A stretch of 64,000 nt of DNA from CBDESN01 sp965242495 (GTDB taxonomy: Bacteria; Pseudomonadota; Alphaproteobacteria; MPNO01), in NCBI GenBank assembly GCA_965242495.1, contig OZ251446.1, positions 2,604,001 to 2,668,000 on the forward strand. Direction: 5' to 3'. Position 1 is the first letter of the stretch. Each line of letters opens with the position of its first letter. The notes below the pieces were generated by a model. It saw only the letters and a list, made by a program, of their open reading frames with translations, was not told the DNA's origin and ran no database searches. The position numbers and the translations under genes are program-made. Positions 42,382 through 51,460 of this stretch are shown piece after piece.

Positions 42382-43668
42382 ATGAGCCGGACGCCGCCGA
42401 GTCCGAACGGCGCCGCCGCGCCGCGCGAGTTGTTGCGCGGTCTGTTCGCGGCTGCCCTCGAAGCGGTCGACCCGATGCGGGTTGTCCCGCCGAACCTGCC
42501 GCCGCGGCCCGAGGGCCGCACGGTCGCGATCGCCGTCGGCAAGGCGGCCGCCTCCATGGCGCAGGCCGTCGAGGCCGGCTGGGACGGTCCGCTCTCCGGA
42601 CTCGCGGTCACGCGCTATGGCCACGGCGCGCCCTGCGATCGCATCGAGGTGATCGAAGCCGGGCATCCGGCGCCGGACGAGGCGGGGCTGGCGGCGGCGC
42701 GCCGGGCGCGCGCCGCGCTCCGCGGTCTCACGCCTCGGGACCTCGCTCTGTTCCTGATCTCGGGCGGCGGGTCGGCGTTGCTGGTCGATCCGCCGCCGGG
42801 CCTCGGCCTCGCCGACAAGCAGGCGGTGAACCGGGACTTGTTGCGCTGCGGCGCCTCGATCTCCGAGATCAACTGCGTCCGCAAGCATCTGTCCGCGGTG
42901 AAAGGGGGGCGGCTGGCCATGGCCGCGGCGCCGGCGCGGGTATCGACGCTGGTGATCTCGGACGCGCCGGGAGACGATCCCGGCGTCGTCGCCTCGGGGC
43001 CTTCGATCGCCGATCCGACGACCCTGGCGGAGGCGCGCGCGGTGCTCGACCGGTACGGCGTCGCGCCGCCGCCGGCGGTCGCGGCCCATCTCGCGGATGC
43101 GCGGAACGAGACGCCGAAATCGGCGATCGCGACCGACGTCCGATTGGTCGCGCGGTCGCGGGACGCGCTGTGCGGGGCCGCCCGGGCGGCGCGGCGCGCG
43201 GGGCTCGCGCCGCTGGTCCTGGGCGACGACCTCGAAGGCGAGGCGCGGCGTCTCGCCCGCGCGCATGCCGCGCTTGCGCGCGGCATGACGAAAGGGATAT
43301 TGCTGTCCGGCGGTGAGACGACGGTCACGATCGGACCCGGCGCAAGCGGGCGCGGCGGGCGCAACGCGGAATATCTTCTGGCGCTGGCGTTGGCCCTCGG
43401 CGGCGACCGTCGCATCCACGCCATCGCCTGCGATACCGACGGGATCGACGGCACCGAGGCCAATGCCGGGGCCGTCATCGGACCCGATACGCTGGGCCGC
43501 GCCGGGGCCGCCGGCGTCGACGCCCGCGCCATGCTCGACGGCCACGACTCCTACGGCTTCTTCGACCGGTTGGGCGATCTCGTGATCACGGGTCCGACGC
43601 GCACCAACGTCAACGACTTCCGGGCGATCCTGATCGGCGCCGACGGGTCCGGCCGGGGCGGTCCGTAA
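42382..43668 (+). CDS. Glycerate 2-kinase (MOFRL family)
   Basis: 428 residues. N-terminal DUF4147 features include TVAIAVGKAAASMAQAVE, ISGGGSALL and NCVRKHLSAVKGGRLA; the C-terminal MOFRL domain has GGRNAEYLLALALALGG, DTDGIDGTEANAGA and TGPTRTNVNDFRAILI. The enzyme phosphorylates D-glycerate to 2-phosphoglycerate, linking glyoxylate, hydroxypyruvate or tartrate breakdown to glycolysis. It precedes pyruvate kinase by 2 bases, the same pairing seen in tartrate/glycerate operons (ttuD-ttuE). Confidence 0.92.
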   Translation: MSRTPPSPNGAAAPRELLRGLFAAALEAVDPMRVVPPNLPPRPEGRTVAIAVGKAAASMAQAVEAGWDGPLSGLAVTRYGHGAPCDRIEVIEAGHPAPDEAGLAAARRARAALRGLTPRDLALFLISGGGSALLVDPPPGLGLADKQAVNRDLLRCGASISEINCVRKHLSAVKGGRLAMAAAPARVSTLVISDAPGDDPGVVASGPSIADPTTLAEARAVLDRYGVAPPPAVAAHLADARNETPKSAIATDVRLVARSRDALCGAARAARRAGLAPLVLGDDLEGEARRLARAHAALARGMTKGILLSGGETTVTIGPGASGRGGRNAEYLLALALALGGDRRIHAIACDTDGIDGTEANAGAVIGPDTLGRAGAAGVDARAMLDGHDSYGFFDRLGDLVITGPTRTNVNDFRAILIGADGSGRGGP

Positions 43669-43670
43669 GC

Positions 43671-45095
43671 GTGGCGATGCGGCGCCGCAGACGCGCCAAG
43701 ATCGTCGCGACCCTGGGGCCGGCGAGCGACGCGCCGGACACGATCCGGGCGCTGTTCGAAGCGGGCGCGGACGTCTTCCGTCTGAATCTGAGCCACGGCA
43801 CCCATGCCGAGCACCGGGCGCATACGCGCGCGATCCGCCGGCTCGAGCGCGAGATCGGCCGTCCGATCGGCATCCTCATGGACCTCCAGGGACCCAAGCT
43901 CCGCATCGGCGCGTTCGCCGCCGGTCCGGTGCAGCTGGCGCCGGGCGCCGCCTACCGGTTCGATCTGTCGGACGAACCGGGCGACCGGGCGCGGGCGCCG
44001 CTGCCCCATCCGGAGATTTTCTCCGTATTGGACGAGGACCAGGAATTGCTGCTCGACGACGGCAAGATCAGGCTGCGGGTGAAGTCCGCCGGCGACGGCT
44101 TCGTCGAGACCGAGGTCGTCGCCGGCGGGCTGCTGTCGGACCGCAAGGGCGTCAACATTCCCGGCTGCGTGCTGCCGCTGTCGGCGCTGACGAACAAGGA
44201 CCGGGAAGACCTGCGCTTCGGCCTCGAAATGGGCGTCGATTGGGTCGGGCTGTCCTTCGTCCAGCATCCCGCGGACATCGCGGAGGTGCGCAAGATCGTC
44301 GCCGGGCGCGCGGCGATCATGGCCAAGCTGGAGAAGCCGGCGGCGATCGACCGGCTGGACGAGATCGTCGCCTTGTCGGACGGCCTCATGGTGGCGCGCG
44401 GCGATCTCGGGGTCGAGTTGCCGCCGGAGGACGTCCCGAGCCTCCAGAAGGACATCGTGCGGCGCTGCCGGGAGGCCGGCAAGTCGGTCGTCGTCGCGAC
44501 GCAGATGCTCGAATCGATGATCCTTGCGCCCTCGCCGACCCGGGCCGAGGCCTCCGACGTCGCCTCGGCGGTCTATGAGGGCGTCGATGCGGTCATGCTC
44601 TCGGCCGAGACCGCGGCCGGCCAGTATCCGGTGGAGGCGGTGTCGATGATGAACCGCATCATCGCGCGCGTCGAACGCGACGAGACCTATCGCACCATCC
44701 TCGACGCCGTCCATACGAACCCCGAGGAAACCGCGCCCGATGCGATCACCGCGGCCGCGGCGCAGGTCGCGAACACGGTCAGGGCGGCGGCGATCGTCAC
44801 CTTCACCACCTCGGGCTCGACCGCGCTGCGCGCCGCGCGCGAACGGCCGACCGTCCCGATCCTGTGCATCACCGGGAGCGAGGCGACGGCGCGCCGCTTG
44901 GCCATGACCTGGGGCGTCCATTGCGTGGTGACCGAGGACATCCGCGATTTCGTCGACATGGTCGGCAAGGCCTGCGACGCGGCGCTCGCCGAGGACTTCG
45001 CCGCGACCGGCGAGCGGCTGGTCATCACCGCGGGCGTCCCGTTCGGCACGCCGGGCGCCACCAACATCCTGCGCATCGCTTGGGTCGGGCAATGA
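43671..45095 (+). CDS. pyk: Pyruvate kinase
   Basis: 474 residues from GTG at 43671; ATG at 43677 is also possible. Motifs are complete: KIVATLGPAS, RLNLSHGTHAEH, MDLQGPKLRIG, KLEKPAAIDRLDEIV, VARGDLGVELPPEDVP and VVVATQMLESMI. It converts phosphoenolpyruvate and ADP to pyruvate and ATP. With the upstream glycerate kinase it channels glycerate to pyruvate. Confidence 0.95.
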   Translation: MAMRRRRRAKIVATLGPASDAPDTIRALFEAGADVFRLNLSHGTHAEHRAHTRAIRRLEREIGRPIGILMDLQGPKLRIGAFAAGPVQLAPGAAYRFDLSDEPGDRARAPLPHPEIFSVLDEDQELLLDDGKIRLRVKSAGDGFVETEVVAGGLLSDRKGVNIPGCVLPLSALTNKDREDLRFGLEMGVDWVGLSFVQHPADIAEVRKIVAGRAAIMAKLEKPAAIDRLDEIVALSDGLMVARGDLGVELPPEDVPSLQKDIVRRCREAGKSVVVATQMLESMILAPSPTRAEASDVASAVYEGVDAVMLSAETAAGQYPVEAVSMMNRIIARVERDETYRTILDAVHTNPEETAPDAITAAAAQVANTVRAAAIVTFTTSGSTALRAARERPTVPILCITGSEATARRLAMTWGVHCVVTEDIRDFVDMVGKACDAALAEDFAATGERLVITAGVPFGTPGATNILRIAWVGQ

Positions 45096-45108
45096 AGCGG
45101 AGGGCGCG

Positions 45109-46356
45109 ATGGCCGAAGCGGAGCTGATCCGCCGCATCCGGCTCGGCGAGGACTCGAGGCTGGCGTGCAAGAGCGTCGTCGTGTCCGGCGGCCGCGTGAT
45201 GATCCCCCATCGGCGCGCCTTCGCCGACGAGTTGGCCGCCTTCGCCAACAGCCGCGGCGGCGCGGCCGTCCTCGGGGTGGACGACGAGACCCGCCGGATC
45301 CGGGGCATCCCACTCGACGATCTGGACGTGGTGGAGCGCTGGGTCGGCGAAATATGCAACGACTCGATCGAGCCTGCGCTCCATGCGGACATCCTCAAGG
45401 AGGAATGGGAGGACGCGGACGGCCGCCGCGCGCCGGTGCTGCGCGTGGAGGTGGAGCGCAGCCTGTTCGCGCACAGGAGTCCGGGCGGGTATTTCCGAAG
45501 GATCGGCAGTTCCAGGCGCGAACTGACCCCGGAGGCCCTCGCGCGGCTGTTCCAGGAGCGCAGCCACAGCCGGCTCATCCGCTTCGACGAGTCCGTCGCG
45601 CCCGCCACCGCCCCGTCCGACCTGCACGATGCGCTCACGCAGCGTTTCCTGCAGGGAGACGTCGTCGACGAAGACGCCGGGGCTTCCCTCGAAGCGTCCG
45701 ACGGCCGGCTGCGCAAGCTCCGCATCGTCGCCGACGATCCGGACGGAAACGCGCGGCTGACGATCGCCGGGGCGCTGCTCTGCACCGAGGAGCCGCAACG
45801 GTGGCTGCCGCACGCCTGTATCCAGGCCGTCAGCTACGCCGGGGAACGGACCGACGCCGATTACCAGACCGACGCGCGCGACATCGGCGGGCCGCTCGAC
45901 CGGCAGGTCGAGGAGGCCCTCCACTTCCTGCGGCGGAACATGCTGGTGCGGGCGACCAAGGAGACGGCGCGGTCGGAGCGTCCCCAGTTCGGCGAGCGCG
46001 CCGCCTTCGAAGCGATCGTCAACGCGGTGGCCCATCGCGACTATTCGATTGCCGGCGCCCGTGTGCGCCTGCATCTGTTCGGCGACCGTCTCGAACTCTA
46101 CGTTCCCGGCGCGTTGACCAACACGCTCACCCCGGACAGCCTGCATCTGCGGCAGTCGAACCGGAACGAACTCGTCGTCTCGCTGTTGGCGCGCTGCGCC
46201 GCGCCGTCCGGCGTCGAACGCACACGGCTGATGAACCGGCGCGGCGACGGGGCACCGATCATCCGCTGGGAATGCATGGAATTGTCCGGACGACTGCCCG
46301 AGTACGACCTGATCGGCAACGACGAGTTGCGGCTGGTGATCCGGGCGGCGGGGTAG
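45109..46356 (+). CDS. AlbA_2 (Schlafen-like) and HATPase_c_4 domain protein
   Basis: 415 residues. The N-terminal AlbA_2 domain (about 14-130) shows ELAAFANSRGGAAVLGVDD; the family's ExxxxEfK acidic-Lys motif is degenerate (EDSRLACK). From about 290 a RecG-type HATPase_c_4 domain reads FEAIVNAVAHRDYSIAG and RLHLFGDRLELYVPGAL. Such proteins occur as putative transcriptional regulators or defence components. It opens a four-gene cassette of uniform direction; the gap to pyruvate kinase is 13 bases, though a functional link with it is not implied. Confidence 0.85.
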   Translation: MAEAELIRRIRLGEDSRLACKSVVVSGGRVMIPHRRAFADELAAFANSRGGAAVLGVDDETRRIRGIPLDDLDVVERWVGEICNDSIEPALHADILKEEWEDADGRRAPVLRVEVERSLFAHRSPGGYFRRIGSSRRELTPEALARLFQERSHSRLIRFDESVAPATAPSDLHDALTQRFLQGDVVDEDAGASLEASDGRLRKLRIVADDPDGNARLTIAGALLCTEEPQRWLPHACIQAVSYAGERTDADYQTDARDIGGPLDRQVEEALHFLRRNMLVRATKETARSERPQFGERAAFEAIVNAVAHRDYSIAGARVRLHLFGDRLELYVPGALTNTLTPDSLHLRQSNRNELVVSLLARCAAPSGVERTRLMNRRGDGAPIIRWECMELSGRLPEYDLIGNDELRLVIRAAG

Positions 46357-46376
46357 AGACGGGACGGAGAACGGCG

Positions 46377-47066
46377 GTGACGGACAGCAGGCGGATCGTC
46401 TGTCTCGCAAACTCCCGCAAGCTCTCGGGCCGGTGCATCGCGGGCCGCGAATGGAGCGAGGCCGGAGGAGCTGGGCGCTGGATCCGGCCGGTGAGTGAGC
46501 GCCCCGGCGAGGAGGTGTCGAAGCAGGAGCGCCAATACGAAGACGGCAGCGACCCCTGCGTGCTCGACATCGTCGACGTCCCGCTTCTCGCGCCGCAGCC
46601 GAAAGACTGGCAAACGGAGAACTGGCTGCTCGACCCCGGATCCTACTGGCGGAAGAAAGGAAGCTACTCGTGGTTCGATCTACCCGCTCTGGCGGATCGC
46701 GCTGCGCCGCTCTGGCTCGACGGGCGCAGCAGCTACAACGGGCGGAACGACAGGATTCCGATCGAGGCCGCGGCGTCGGTCCGCAGCTCGTTGCGGCTGA
46801 TCCATGCGGGGCGGCTCGAACTGCGCGCGTTCCGGCCGGGCGAAGAGTTCGGCAATGCGAAGCGGCGCGTGCAGGCGCGGTTCTCCCACGCCGGGGCGGA
46901 CTATGCGTTATGGGTGACCGATCCCGGTTACGAGCGGGCCTATCTCGCGAAGCTGGACGGCGTCTACGAGATCGGCGACTGCTACCTGACCGTCAGTCTC
47001 GGCGAACCGTACCAGGGCTTCTGCTACAAGCTCGTCGCCGCGATCATCGAGTGCGACCCGCAGTAG
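46377..47066 (+). CDS. Dual OB-fold domain (DuOB-like) protein
   Basis: 229 residues from a GTG start (20 bases after the AlbA_2 gene stop). The conserved N-terminus RIVCLANSRKLSGRCIAG (6-23) with RWIRPVS (34-40) is typical of dual OB-domain proteins, which are likely to bind nucleic acid. A second beta-rich half ends DPGYERAYLAKLDGVYEIGDCYLTVSLGEPYQG. No catalytic site is evident. Confidence 0.75.
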   Translation: MTDSRRIVCLANSRKLSGRCIAGREWSEAGGAGRWIRPVSERPGEEVSKQERQYEDGSDPCVLDIVDVPLLAPQPKDWQTENWLLDPGSYWRKKGSYSWFDLPALADRAAPLWLDGRSSYNGRNDRIPIEAAASVRSSLRLIHAGRLELRAFRPGEEFGNAKRRVQARFSHAGADYALWVTDPGYERAYLAKLDGVYEIGDCYLTVSLGEPYQGFCYKLVAAIIECDPQ

Positions 47067-47082
47067 AGGTTGGAGGGCGGAC

Positions 47083-47700
47083 GTGACGAACGACCCGATC
47101 TTCACCGTCGGCCATTCCAACCATTCCCCGGACGGTTTTCTGGGGTTGCTGTCGCGCCATCGCATCGACGTCCTGGCCGATGTGCGCTCGGCGCCCTACA
47201 GCCGTTTCAGCCCCCATTTCGACCGGGCCGCGCTCGCCGACGCGCTCGGGGCGCGGGGCGTCGGGTACGCCTATCTCGGGCGCGAGCTCGGCGGTCGCCC
47301 GGACGATCCCGCCTGTTACGAGGGCGGGCGGGTGAGCTTCGAGCGCGTCGCGCGGACGAAAGGTTTTCGCGCCGGCTTGGCGAAGGTCGCCGACGCGGCG
47401 TCGCAGGGCCGCGTGGCGCTCATGTGCGCGGAGAAGGAGCCGCTCGACTGCCACCGGACGCTGCTCGTCGCCCATGCGCTCGACGGCGAAGGCGTCCCCG
47501 TGGCGCACATCCTCGCCGACGGCGGGCTCGAACCGCACGTCGCGGCGATGGAGCGATTGATGGCGGCGTTCGATCTGGAGCCGGGCGGGGACCTGTTCCG
47601 GTCGCCCGAAGAGACGATGGCGCAGGCGGTCGCGCTCCGGTCCCGGCGCGTCGCCTTCGCCGGCGGCGTCCCCTCGCGGCCGGGGAGGCGGGGGGGATGA
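47083..47700 (+). CDS. DUF488 protein (first of two)
   Basis: 205 residues from GTG at 47083. The DUF488 hallmarks are TVGHSNHS (8-15), DVRSAPYSRFSPHF (33-46) and MCAEKEPLDCHR with Cys115, Glu117, Cys123, His124 and Arg125. The C-E...CHR set is the conserved putative active or metal site of the family; its reaction is not established. The C-terminus overlaps the next DUF488 gene by 4 bases. Confidence 0.88.
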   Translation: MTNDPIFTVGHSNHSPDGFLGLLSRHRIDVLADVRSAPYSRFSPHFDRAALADALGARGVGYAYLGRELGGRPDDPACYEGGRVSFERVARTKGFRAGLAKVADAASQGRVALMCAEKEPLDCHRTLLVAHALDGEGVPVAHILADGGLEPHVAAMERLMAAFDLEPGGDLFRSPEETMAQAVALRSRRVAFAGGVPSRPGRRGG

Positions 47701-48158
47701 GACTCGCGACCATCGGCTTCACCAGGAAGCCCGCGCGCCGCTTCTTTGAACTGCTGCGCGGGTCGGGGGCGAAGCGCGTCGTCGACGTGCGGCTCAACAA
47801 CGGATCGCAACTCGCCGGTTTCGCCAAGAAGGACGACCTCGCCTGGTTCCTCGACGAGATTTGCGGCGTCGGCTACGTCCATCTGCCCGATCTGGCGCCT
47901 ACGGCGGACCTGCTGCGCGACTACCGTGCGGGGCGGATCGACTGGCCCGCCTACGAAACCCGCTTCCTGGCGCTGATGCGCGCGCGCCGGATCGAGGAGA
48001 CGGTCCCCAGGGACGCGCTCGACGACGCCTGCCTGCTGTGCAGCGAGGATCAGCCGCATCGCTGCCACCGCCGGCTGGTCGCCGAGTATCTGGCCGAGCG
48101 TTGGGGCGGCGTGGACATCGAGCATCTGGGGCTGGCGGACCCGGATCCACGACGTTGA
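47697..48158 (+). CDS. DUF488 protein (second of two, shorter)
   Basis: 153 residues from the ATGA overlap. TIGFTRKPARRFFELLRGSG and VVDVRLNNGSQ open the domain, and LLCSEDQPHRCHRRLVAEYL carries Cys115, Glu117, Cys123, His124 and Arg125 at the same residue numbers as its upstream paralog. It lacks the longer C-terminal tail of that paralog. Two divergent DUF488 proteins in one operon suggests a heterodimer or a division of labour. Confidence 0.9.
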   Translation: MRLATIGFTRKPARRFFELLRGSGAKRVVDVRLNNGSQLAGFAKKDDLAWFLDEICGVGYVHLPDLAPTADLLRDYRAGRIDWPAYETRFLALMRARRIEETVPRDALDDACLLCSEDQPHRCHRRLVAEYLAERWGGVDIEHLGLADPDPRR

Positions 48159-48188
48159 AGGAACGCTTCGGCGTCGGAGCGCCCGCGG

Positions 48189-49163
48189 CTACGACCCGTG
48201 ATAGCTCCGGTACCAAGCGACGAATTTGGGGACGCCCACATCGATCGGGGTGGTCGGCGCAAAGCCCAGATCCCGCTGGATCGCGTCGATGTCGGCGAAG
48301 GTTTCCTTGACGTCGCCCGGCTGCATCGGTTGCAGGTCGAGCTCGGCCTTGCGGCCCAGGGCGGCCTCCAGGATTTCGACCAGGCGCGTCAGCGGTTCGC
48401 TGCGGCGGTTGCCGATATTGTAGAGCCGGTGTGGCGTCCCGTCGCCGGCCGGGGGACGATCGAGCGCGGCGGCGACGCCGGCGACGACATCGTCGATATA
48501 GGTGAAGTCGCGCTTCATGTCGCCGCGATTGAACAGCCGGATCGGCCGACCCGCCAGGATCGCCCCGGTAAAGATGTAGAGCGCCATGTCGGGACGTCCC
48601 CAGGGGCCGTAGACGGTGAAGAATCGCAGGCCGGTCTGCGGGATGCCGTAGAGATGGCTGTAGCAATGGCTCATTTGCTCGTCGGCCTTCTTGGTCGCGG
48701 CGTAGAGCGACGCCGGCGAGTCGGTGCGGTCCTCGGCCGAGAAGGGGAGCTTGCGGTCGCCGCCGTAAACCGAGCTCGAACTGGCGTAGACGAGATGAAC
48801 GCAATCCGGCAGCCGCCGGCAATACTCCAGGATCGACAAGTGGCCGATCAGATTCGACCGGGCGCAGGCGAAGGGGTGGTCGAGCGAATTGCGGACGCCC
48901 GCCTGCGCCGCCAGGTGAACGACGCGGTCGATGCCGGCCTGCGCCGGAAGACGGTTCCGCAGAGCGTCGGGTTCCGCGACGTCCACGCGATGGAAGGCGA
49001 ATGCAGGGCTTCGGCGGAGCCGTTCGAGCCGCGCCTCCTTGAGCTTCACGTCGTAATAGTCGTTCACGTCGTCGATGCCGATCACGCGGTCGCCGCGCGC
49101 CAGCAGCGCTTCGCACAGATGGTAGCCGATGAAGCCGGCTGCGCCGGTCACCAGGACCGTCAT
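48189..49163 (-). CDS. NAD-dependent sugar epimerase, UDP-glucuronate 4-epimerase-like
   Basis: 324 residues. The Rossmann motif is VTGAAGFIGYHL (4-15), the catalytic pair SSSVYG and YAATKKA, and HLAAQAGVRNSLDHPFAC is typical of UDP-glucuronate epimerases. It interconverts nucleotide sugars for surface polysaccharide. It is the last gene of the TRAP-cupin-epimerase run, 3 bases after the cupin gene. Confidence 0.9.
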   Translation of the reverse strand: MTVLVTGAAGFIGYHLCEALLARGDRVIGIDDVNDYYDVKLKEARLERLRRSPAFAFHRVDVAEPDALRNRLPAQAGIDRVVHLAAQAGVRNSLDHPFACARSNLIGHLSILEYCRRLPDCVHLVYASSSSVYGGDRKLPFSAEDRTDSPASLYAATKKADEQMSHCYSHLYGIPQTGLRFFTVYGPWGRPDMALYIFTGAILAGRPIRLFNRGDMKRDFTYIDDVVAGVAAALDRPPAGDGTPHRLYNIGNRRSEPLTRLVEILEAALGRKAELDLQPMQPGDVKETFADIDAIQRDLGFAPTTPIDVGVPKFVAWYRSYHGS

Positions 49164-49166
49164 GCG

Positions 49167-49538
49167 TCAGCCGCCGGGCGCTTCTTCGTCGAGATCGACG
49201 ATCCGCCGCGCGGAAGCGTGGATGCCGTAGGTCTCGAGCGGCGTCGTCCCCGTGACCCGAAAGCCGTGGCGCCGGTCGGGCGGAATGACCAGCGTCGTGC
49301 CGGGCGCGAGCGCTACGGGCCGGTCGTGGCCTTCGCACCACGCCTCGCCGCGCCCCCGGAGCACGGTGATGACCTCCACATAGGGGTGCGAGTGTTCCGG
49401 CGTCGCATAGCCGGGCGGCGAGCGCTGGATGCCGGTCCGCAGCGGCGTCGATCCGTGATCGTCGCCCACCAGCGTCCGGTAGGTCGCCCCGCCGGGGAAG
49501 TCTTCGACCGGGACGTCCCGGTGACGGATGATCTTCAT
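49167..49538 (-). CDS. Cupin-domain protein
   Basis: 123 residues, a single cupin barrel: PEHSHPYVEVITVLRGRGEAWCEGHDRPVALAPGTTLVIPPDRRHGFRVTG has metal-ligand histidines His-x-His-x4-Glu in the first motif and His in the second. The family includes sugar isomerases and regulators. It overlaps the TRAP permease gene by 4 bases. Confidence 0.85.
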   Translation of the reverse strand: MKIIRHRDVPVEDFPGGATYRTLVGDDHGSTPLRTGIQRSPPGYATPEHSHPYVEVITVLRGRGEAWCEGHDRPVALAPGTTLVIPPDRRHGFRVTGTTPLETYGIHASARRIVDLDEEAPGG

Positions 49539-51430
49539 CGTCGTTCCTCCGCTTGCCGGGCCAGGCCGCCGCTGCGGCGCAACAGCAGGATCGCGCCGAC
49601 CCCGGCCGCCGCGGCCAGCAGGGTCAATGGCGACTCAGCGCCGAGCCAGATCGTGGCGCTGCCCACGACCAGGGCGGCCGCGAACAGGGCGGCCGCGATC
49701 CCCGCGCCGGCGGCGGGGCCGAATCGCGTTGGCGTCGAGGCCGCGGCGGCGAGGAGCAGGCCGGCCGCGGCCGCGGTCGTCACGACGTAGACGATCGCCG
49801 GCCACGATCCCTGGAACAGCAACGCCGGGTTGAAGACCCACAGGAAGGGCAGCAGATAGGCGGCGGCGGCGAGCTGCACCCCGATGAGTCCGGTCCGCCA
49901 CATGTCGCTGCCGGCGAGGCCCGCCGCGACCATGCTGGCCACGGCGACCGGCGGCGTCAACATGCTCAGCAGGCCGAAGTAGAACAGGAACAGATGCGCC
50001 GCCATGGCCGCGAGCCCCATATCGACGAGCGCCGGCGCGATGACGGTCGCCAGCACGATATAGACCGCCGCCGTGGGCATCCCCATGCCGAGGACGATCG
50101 AAACCAGCGCGGTCAGCAGCAACATGACGAAGATGCCGGAACTTTCGCCCAGCTGTTTGAGCACGATCGACAGCTGGAAGCCGAGGCCGGTGCTGTTGAG
50201 CACCCCCATCACCACGCCCGCGCCGCCGGCGATCAGGATCAACGGCATCAGGTTCCGGCCGCCGCCGATGACGAAATCGCGGCATTCCGCGCGGCTCGGC
50301 GGGCGCAGCCGCCACAGGACCGTGAGCAGCAGCAGCGCCGCGGCGGCGTACATCGCCGACAGGCCCGGGTTGTAGCCGCGCCCGAACAGCAGATAGATCA
50401 GCAGCGCCAGGGGCAGCACGAACACCCAGCCGGAGGCGAGCACCGCGGCGATGCGCGGCAGCTCGCCCTTCGGCAGCCCGCTGAGCCCGAAGCGCGACGC
50501 GATGGCGTCGACCTGAAGGAACAGGACCAGGAAGTAGAGCGCCGCCGGGGCGATCGCGGCGACCGCGACCTCCTGATAGGACACTTCGAGGAACTCGGCG
50601 ATGATGAAGGCGGTCGCCCCCATGACCGGCGGCGCGATCTGGCCGCCGTTCGAGGCGACCGCCTCGATGGCGGCGGCGTAGCGAGGCGCGAAGCCGGTGC
50701 GCTTCATCAGCGGGATGGTCACGATGCCGGTGCTCATGATGTTGCCGACGGTCGAGCCGCTGATGGTGCCGAAGGCGCTCGATGCGACCACGGCGACCTT
50801 GGCTGGCCCGCCGCGGCGATGCCCCATCCAGCCGAGGGCCAGATCGGTGAAGAACCTGGTGGCGCCGCTGGTCTCCATCAGCTTGCCGAGGACGACGAAG
50901 GCGAGGACGAGCTCGCAGACGATGCGGAGCACCAGCCCCGGAACGCCGTTGTTGTCGGCATAGAGATAGAGCACGGTCTTGGTCGGCGGGAAGACCTCCG
51001 CCTCCAGGACGCCGGGCAGATGATCGCCGAAATAGGCGTAGGCGATCATCGCCCAGACCAGGATCGAGATGGGCCGGCCGCAGGCCTTGCGGAGGCCCTC
51101 CAGCATCAGGACGATCGCGGCCGCGCCCGGGATCCACTTCTCCGGCGTGCGGTCGGCCATGCCGACGATCCAGGCCTCGAAATGCCAGGCCATCCAGAAC
51201 CAGGCGGCGAAGGCGGCGACGGCCAGCAGGATCTCGACCGGCCCGGCTCTGGCGCCGTAGGGGTGCTCGATCAGCGCCGCCGCGGTGGCGAGACCGAGGA
51301 TGGTGGCTACCGCCTGCTGGAAGGTGAGCGCGACGCCGAAATAGTCGGGGATCGAGAAGATCCAGGCGATGCCCAGCAGCGGCACGAGGCCGAGGCAGAC
51401 GCGCAGGAGCGCCCCGGTGAATCGCTCCAT
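49535..51430 (-). CDS. TRAP transporter fused permease (TAXI type)
   Basis: 631 residues, strongly hydrophobic, combining the small (4TM) and large (12TM) membrane components in one chain, as is usual for TAXI systems. Hallmarks are GSTVGNIMSTGIVTIPLMKRTGF, AIEAVASNGGQIAPPVMGATAFIIAEFL and LGMGMPTAAVYIVLATVIAPALV. It uses an ion gradient to import a small organic acid delivered by the binding protein encoded 30 bases upstream. Confidence 0.93.
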   Translation of the reverse strand: MERFTGALLRVCLGLVPLLGIAWIFSIPDYFGVALTFQQAVATILGLATAAALIEHPYGARAGPVEILLAVAAFAAWFWMAWHFEAWIVGMADRTPEKWIPGAAAIVLMLEGLRKACGRPISILVWAMIAYAYFGDHLPGVLEAEVFPPTKTVLYLYADNNGVPGLVLRIVCELVLAFVVLGKLMETSGATRFFTDLALGWMGHRRGGPAKVAVVASSAFGTISGSTVGNIMSTGIVTIPLMKRTGFAPRYAAAIEAVASNGGQIAPPVMGATAFIIAEFLEVSYQEVAVAAIAPAALYFLVLFLQVDAIASRFGLSGLPKGELPRIAAVLASGWVFVLPLALLIYLLFGRGYNPGLSAMYAAAALLLLTVLWRLRPPSRAECRDFVIGGGRNLMPLILIAGGAGVVMGVLNSTGLGFQLSIVLKQLGESSGIFVMLLLTALVSIVLGMGMPTAAVYIVLATVIAPALVDMGLAAMAAHLFLFYFGLLSMLTPPVAVASMVAAGLAGSDMWRTGLIGVQLAAAAYLLPFLWVFNPALLFQGSWPAIVYVVTTAAAAGLLLAAAASTPTRFGPAAGAGIAAALFAAALVVGSATIWLGAESPLTLLAAAAGVGAILLLRRSGGLARQAEERR

Positions 51431-51460
51431 CGGTTCGCTCCGGCGCGCCCCGCGCCGGCG

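Noticed and set aside
48163..48174. Terminator between the convergent DUF488 and epimerase genes
   Set aside because: Only a 4-bp stem with a TTCG loop and no T tract on either side; too weak to call.
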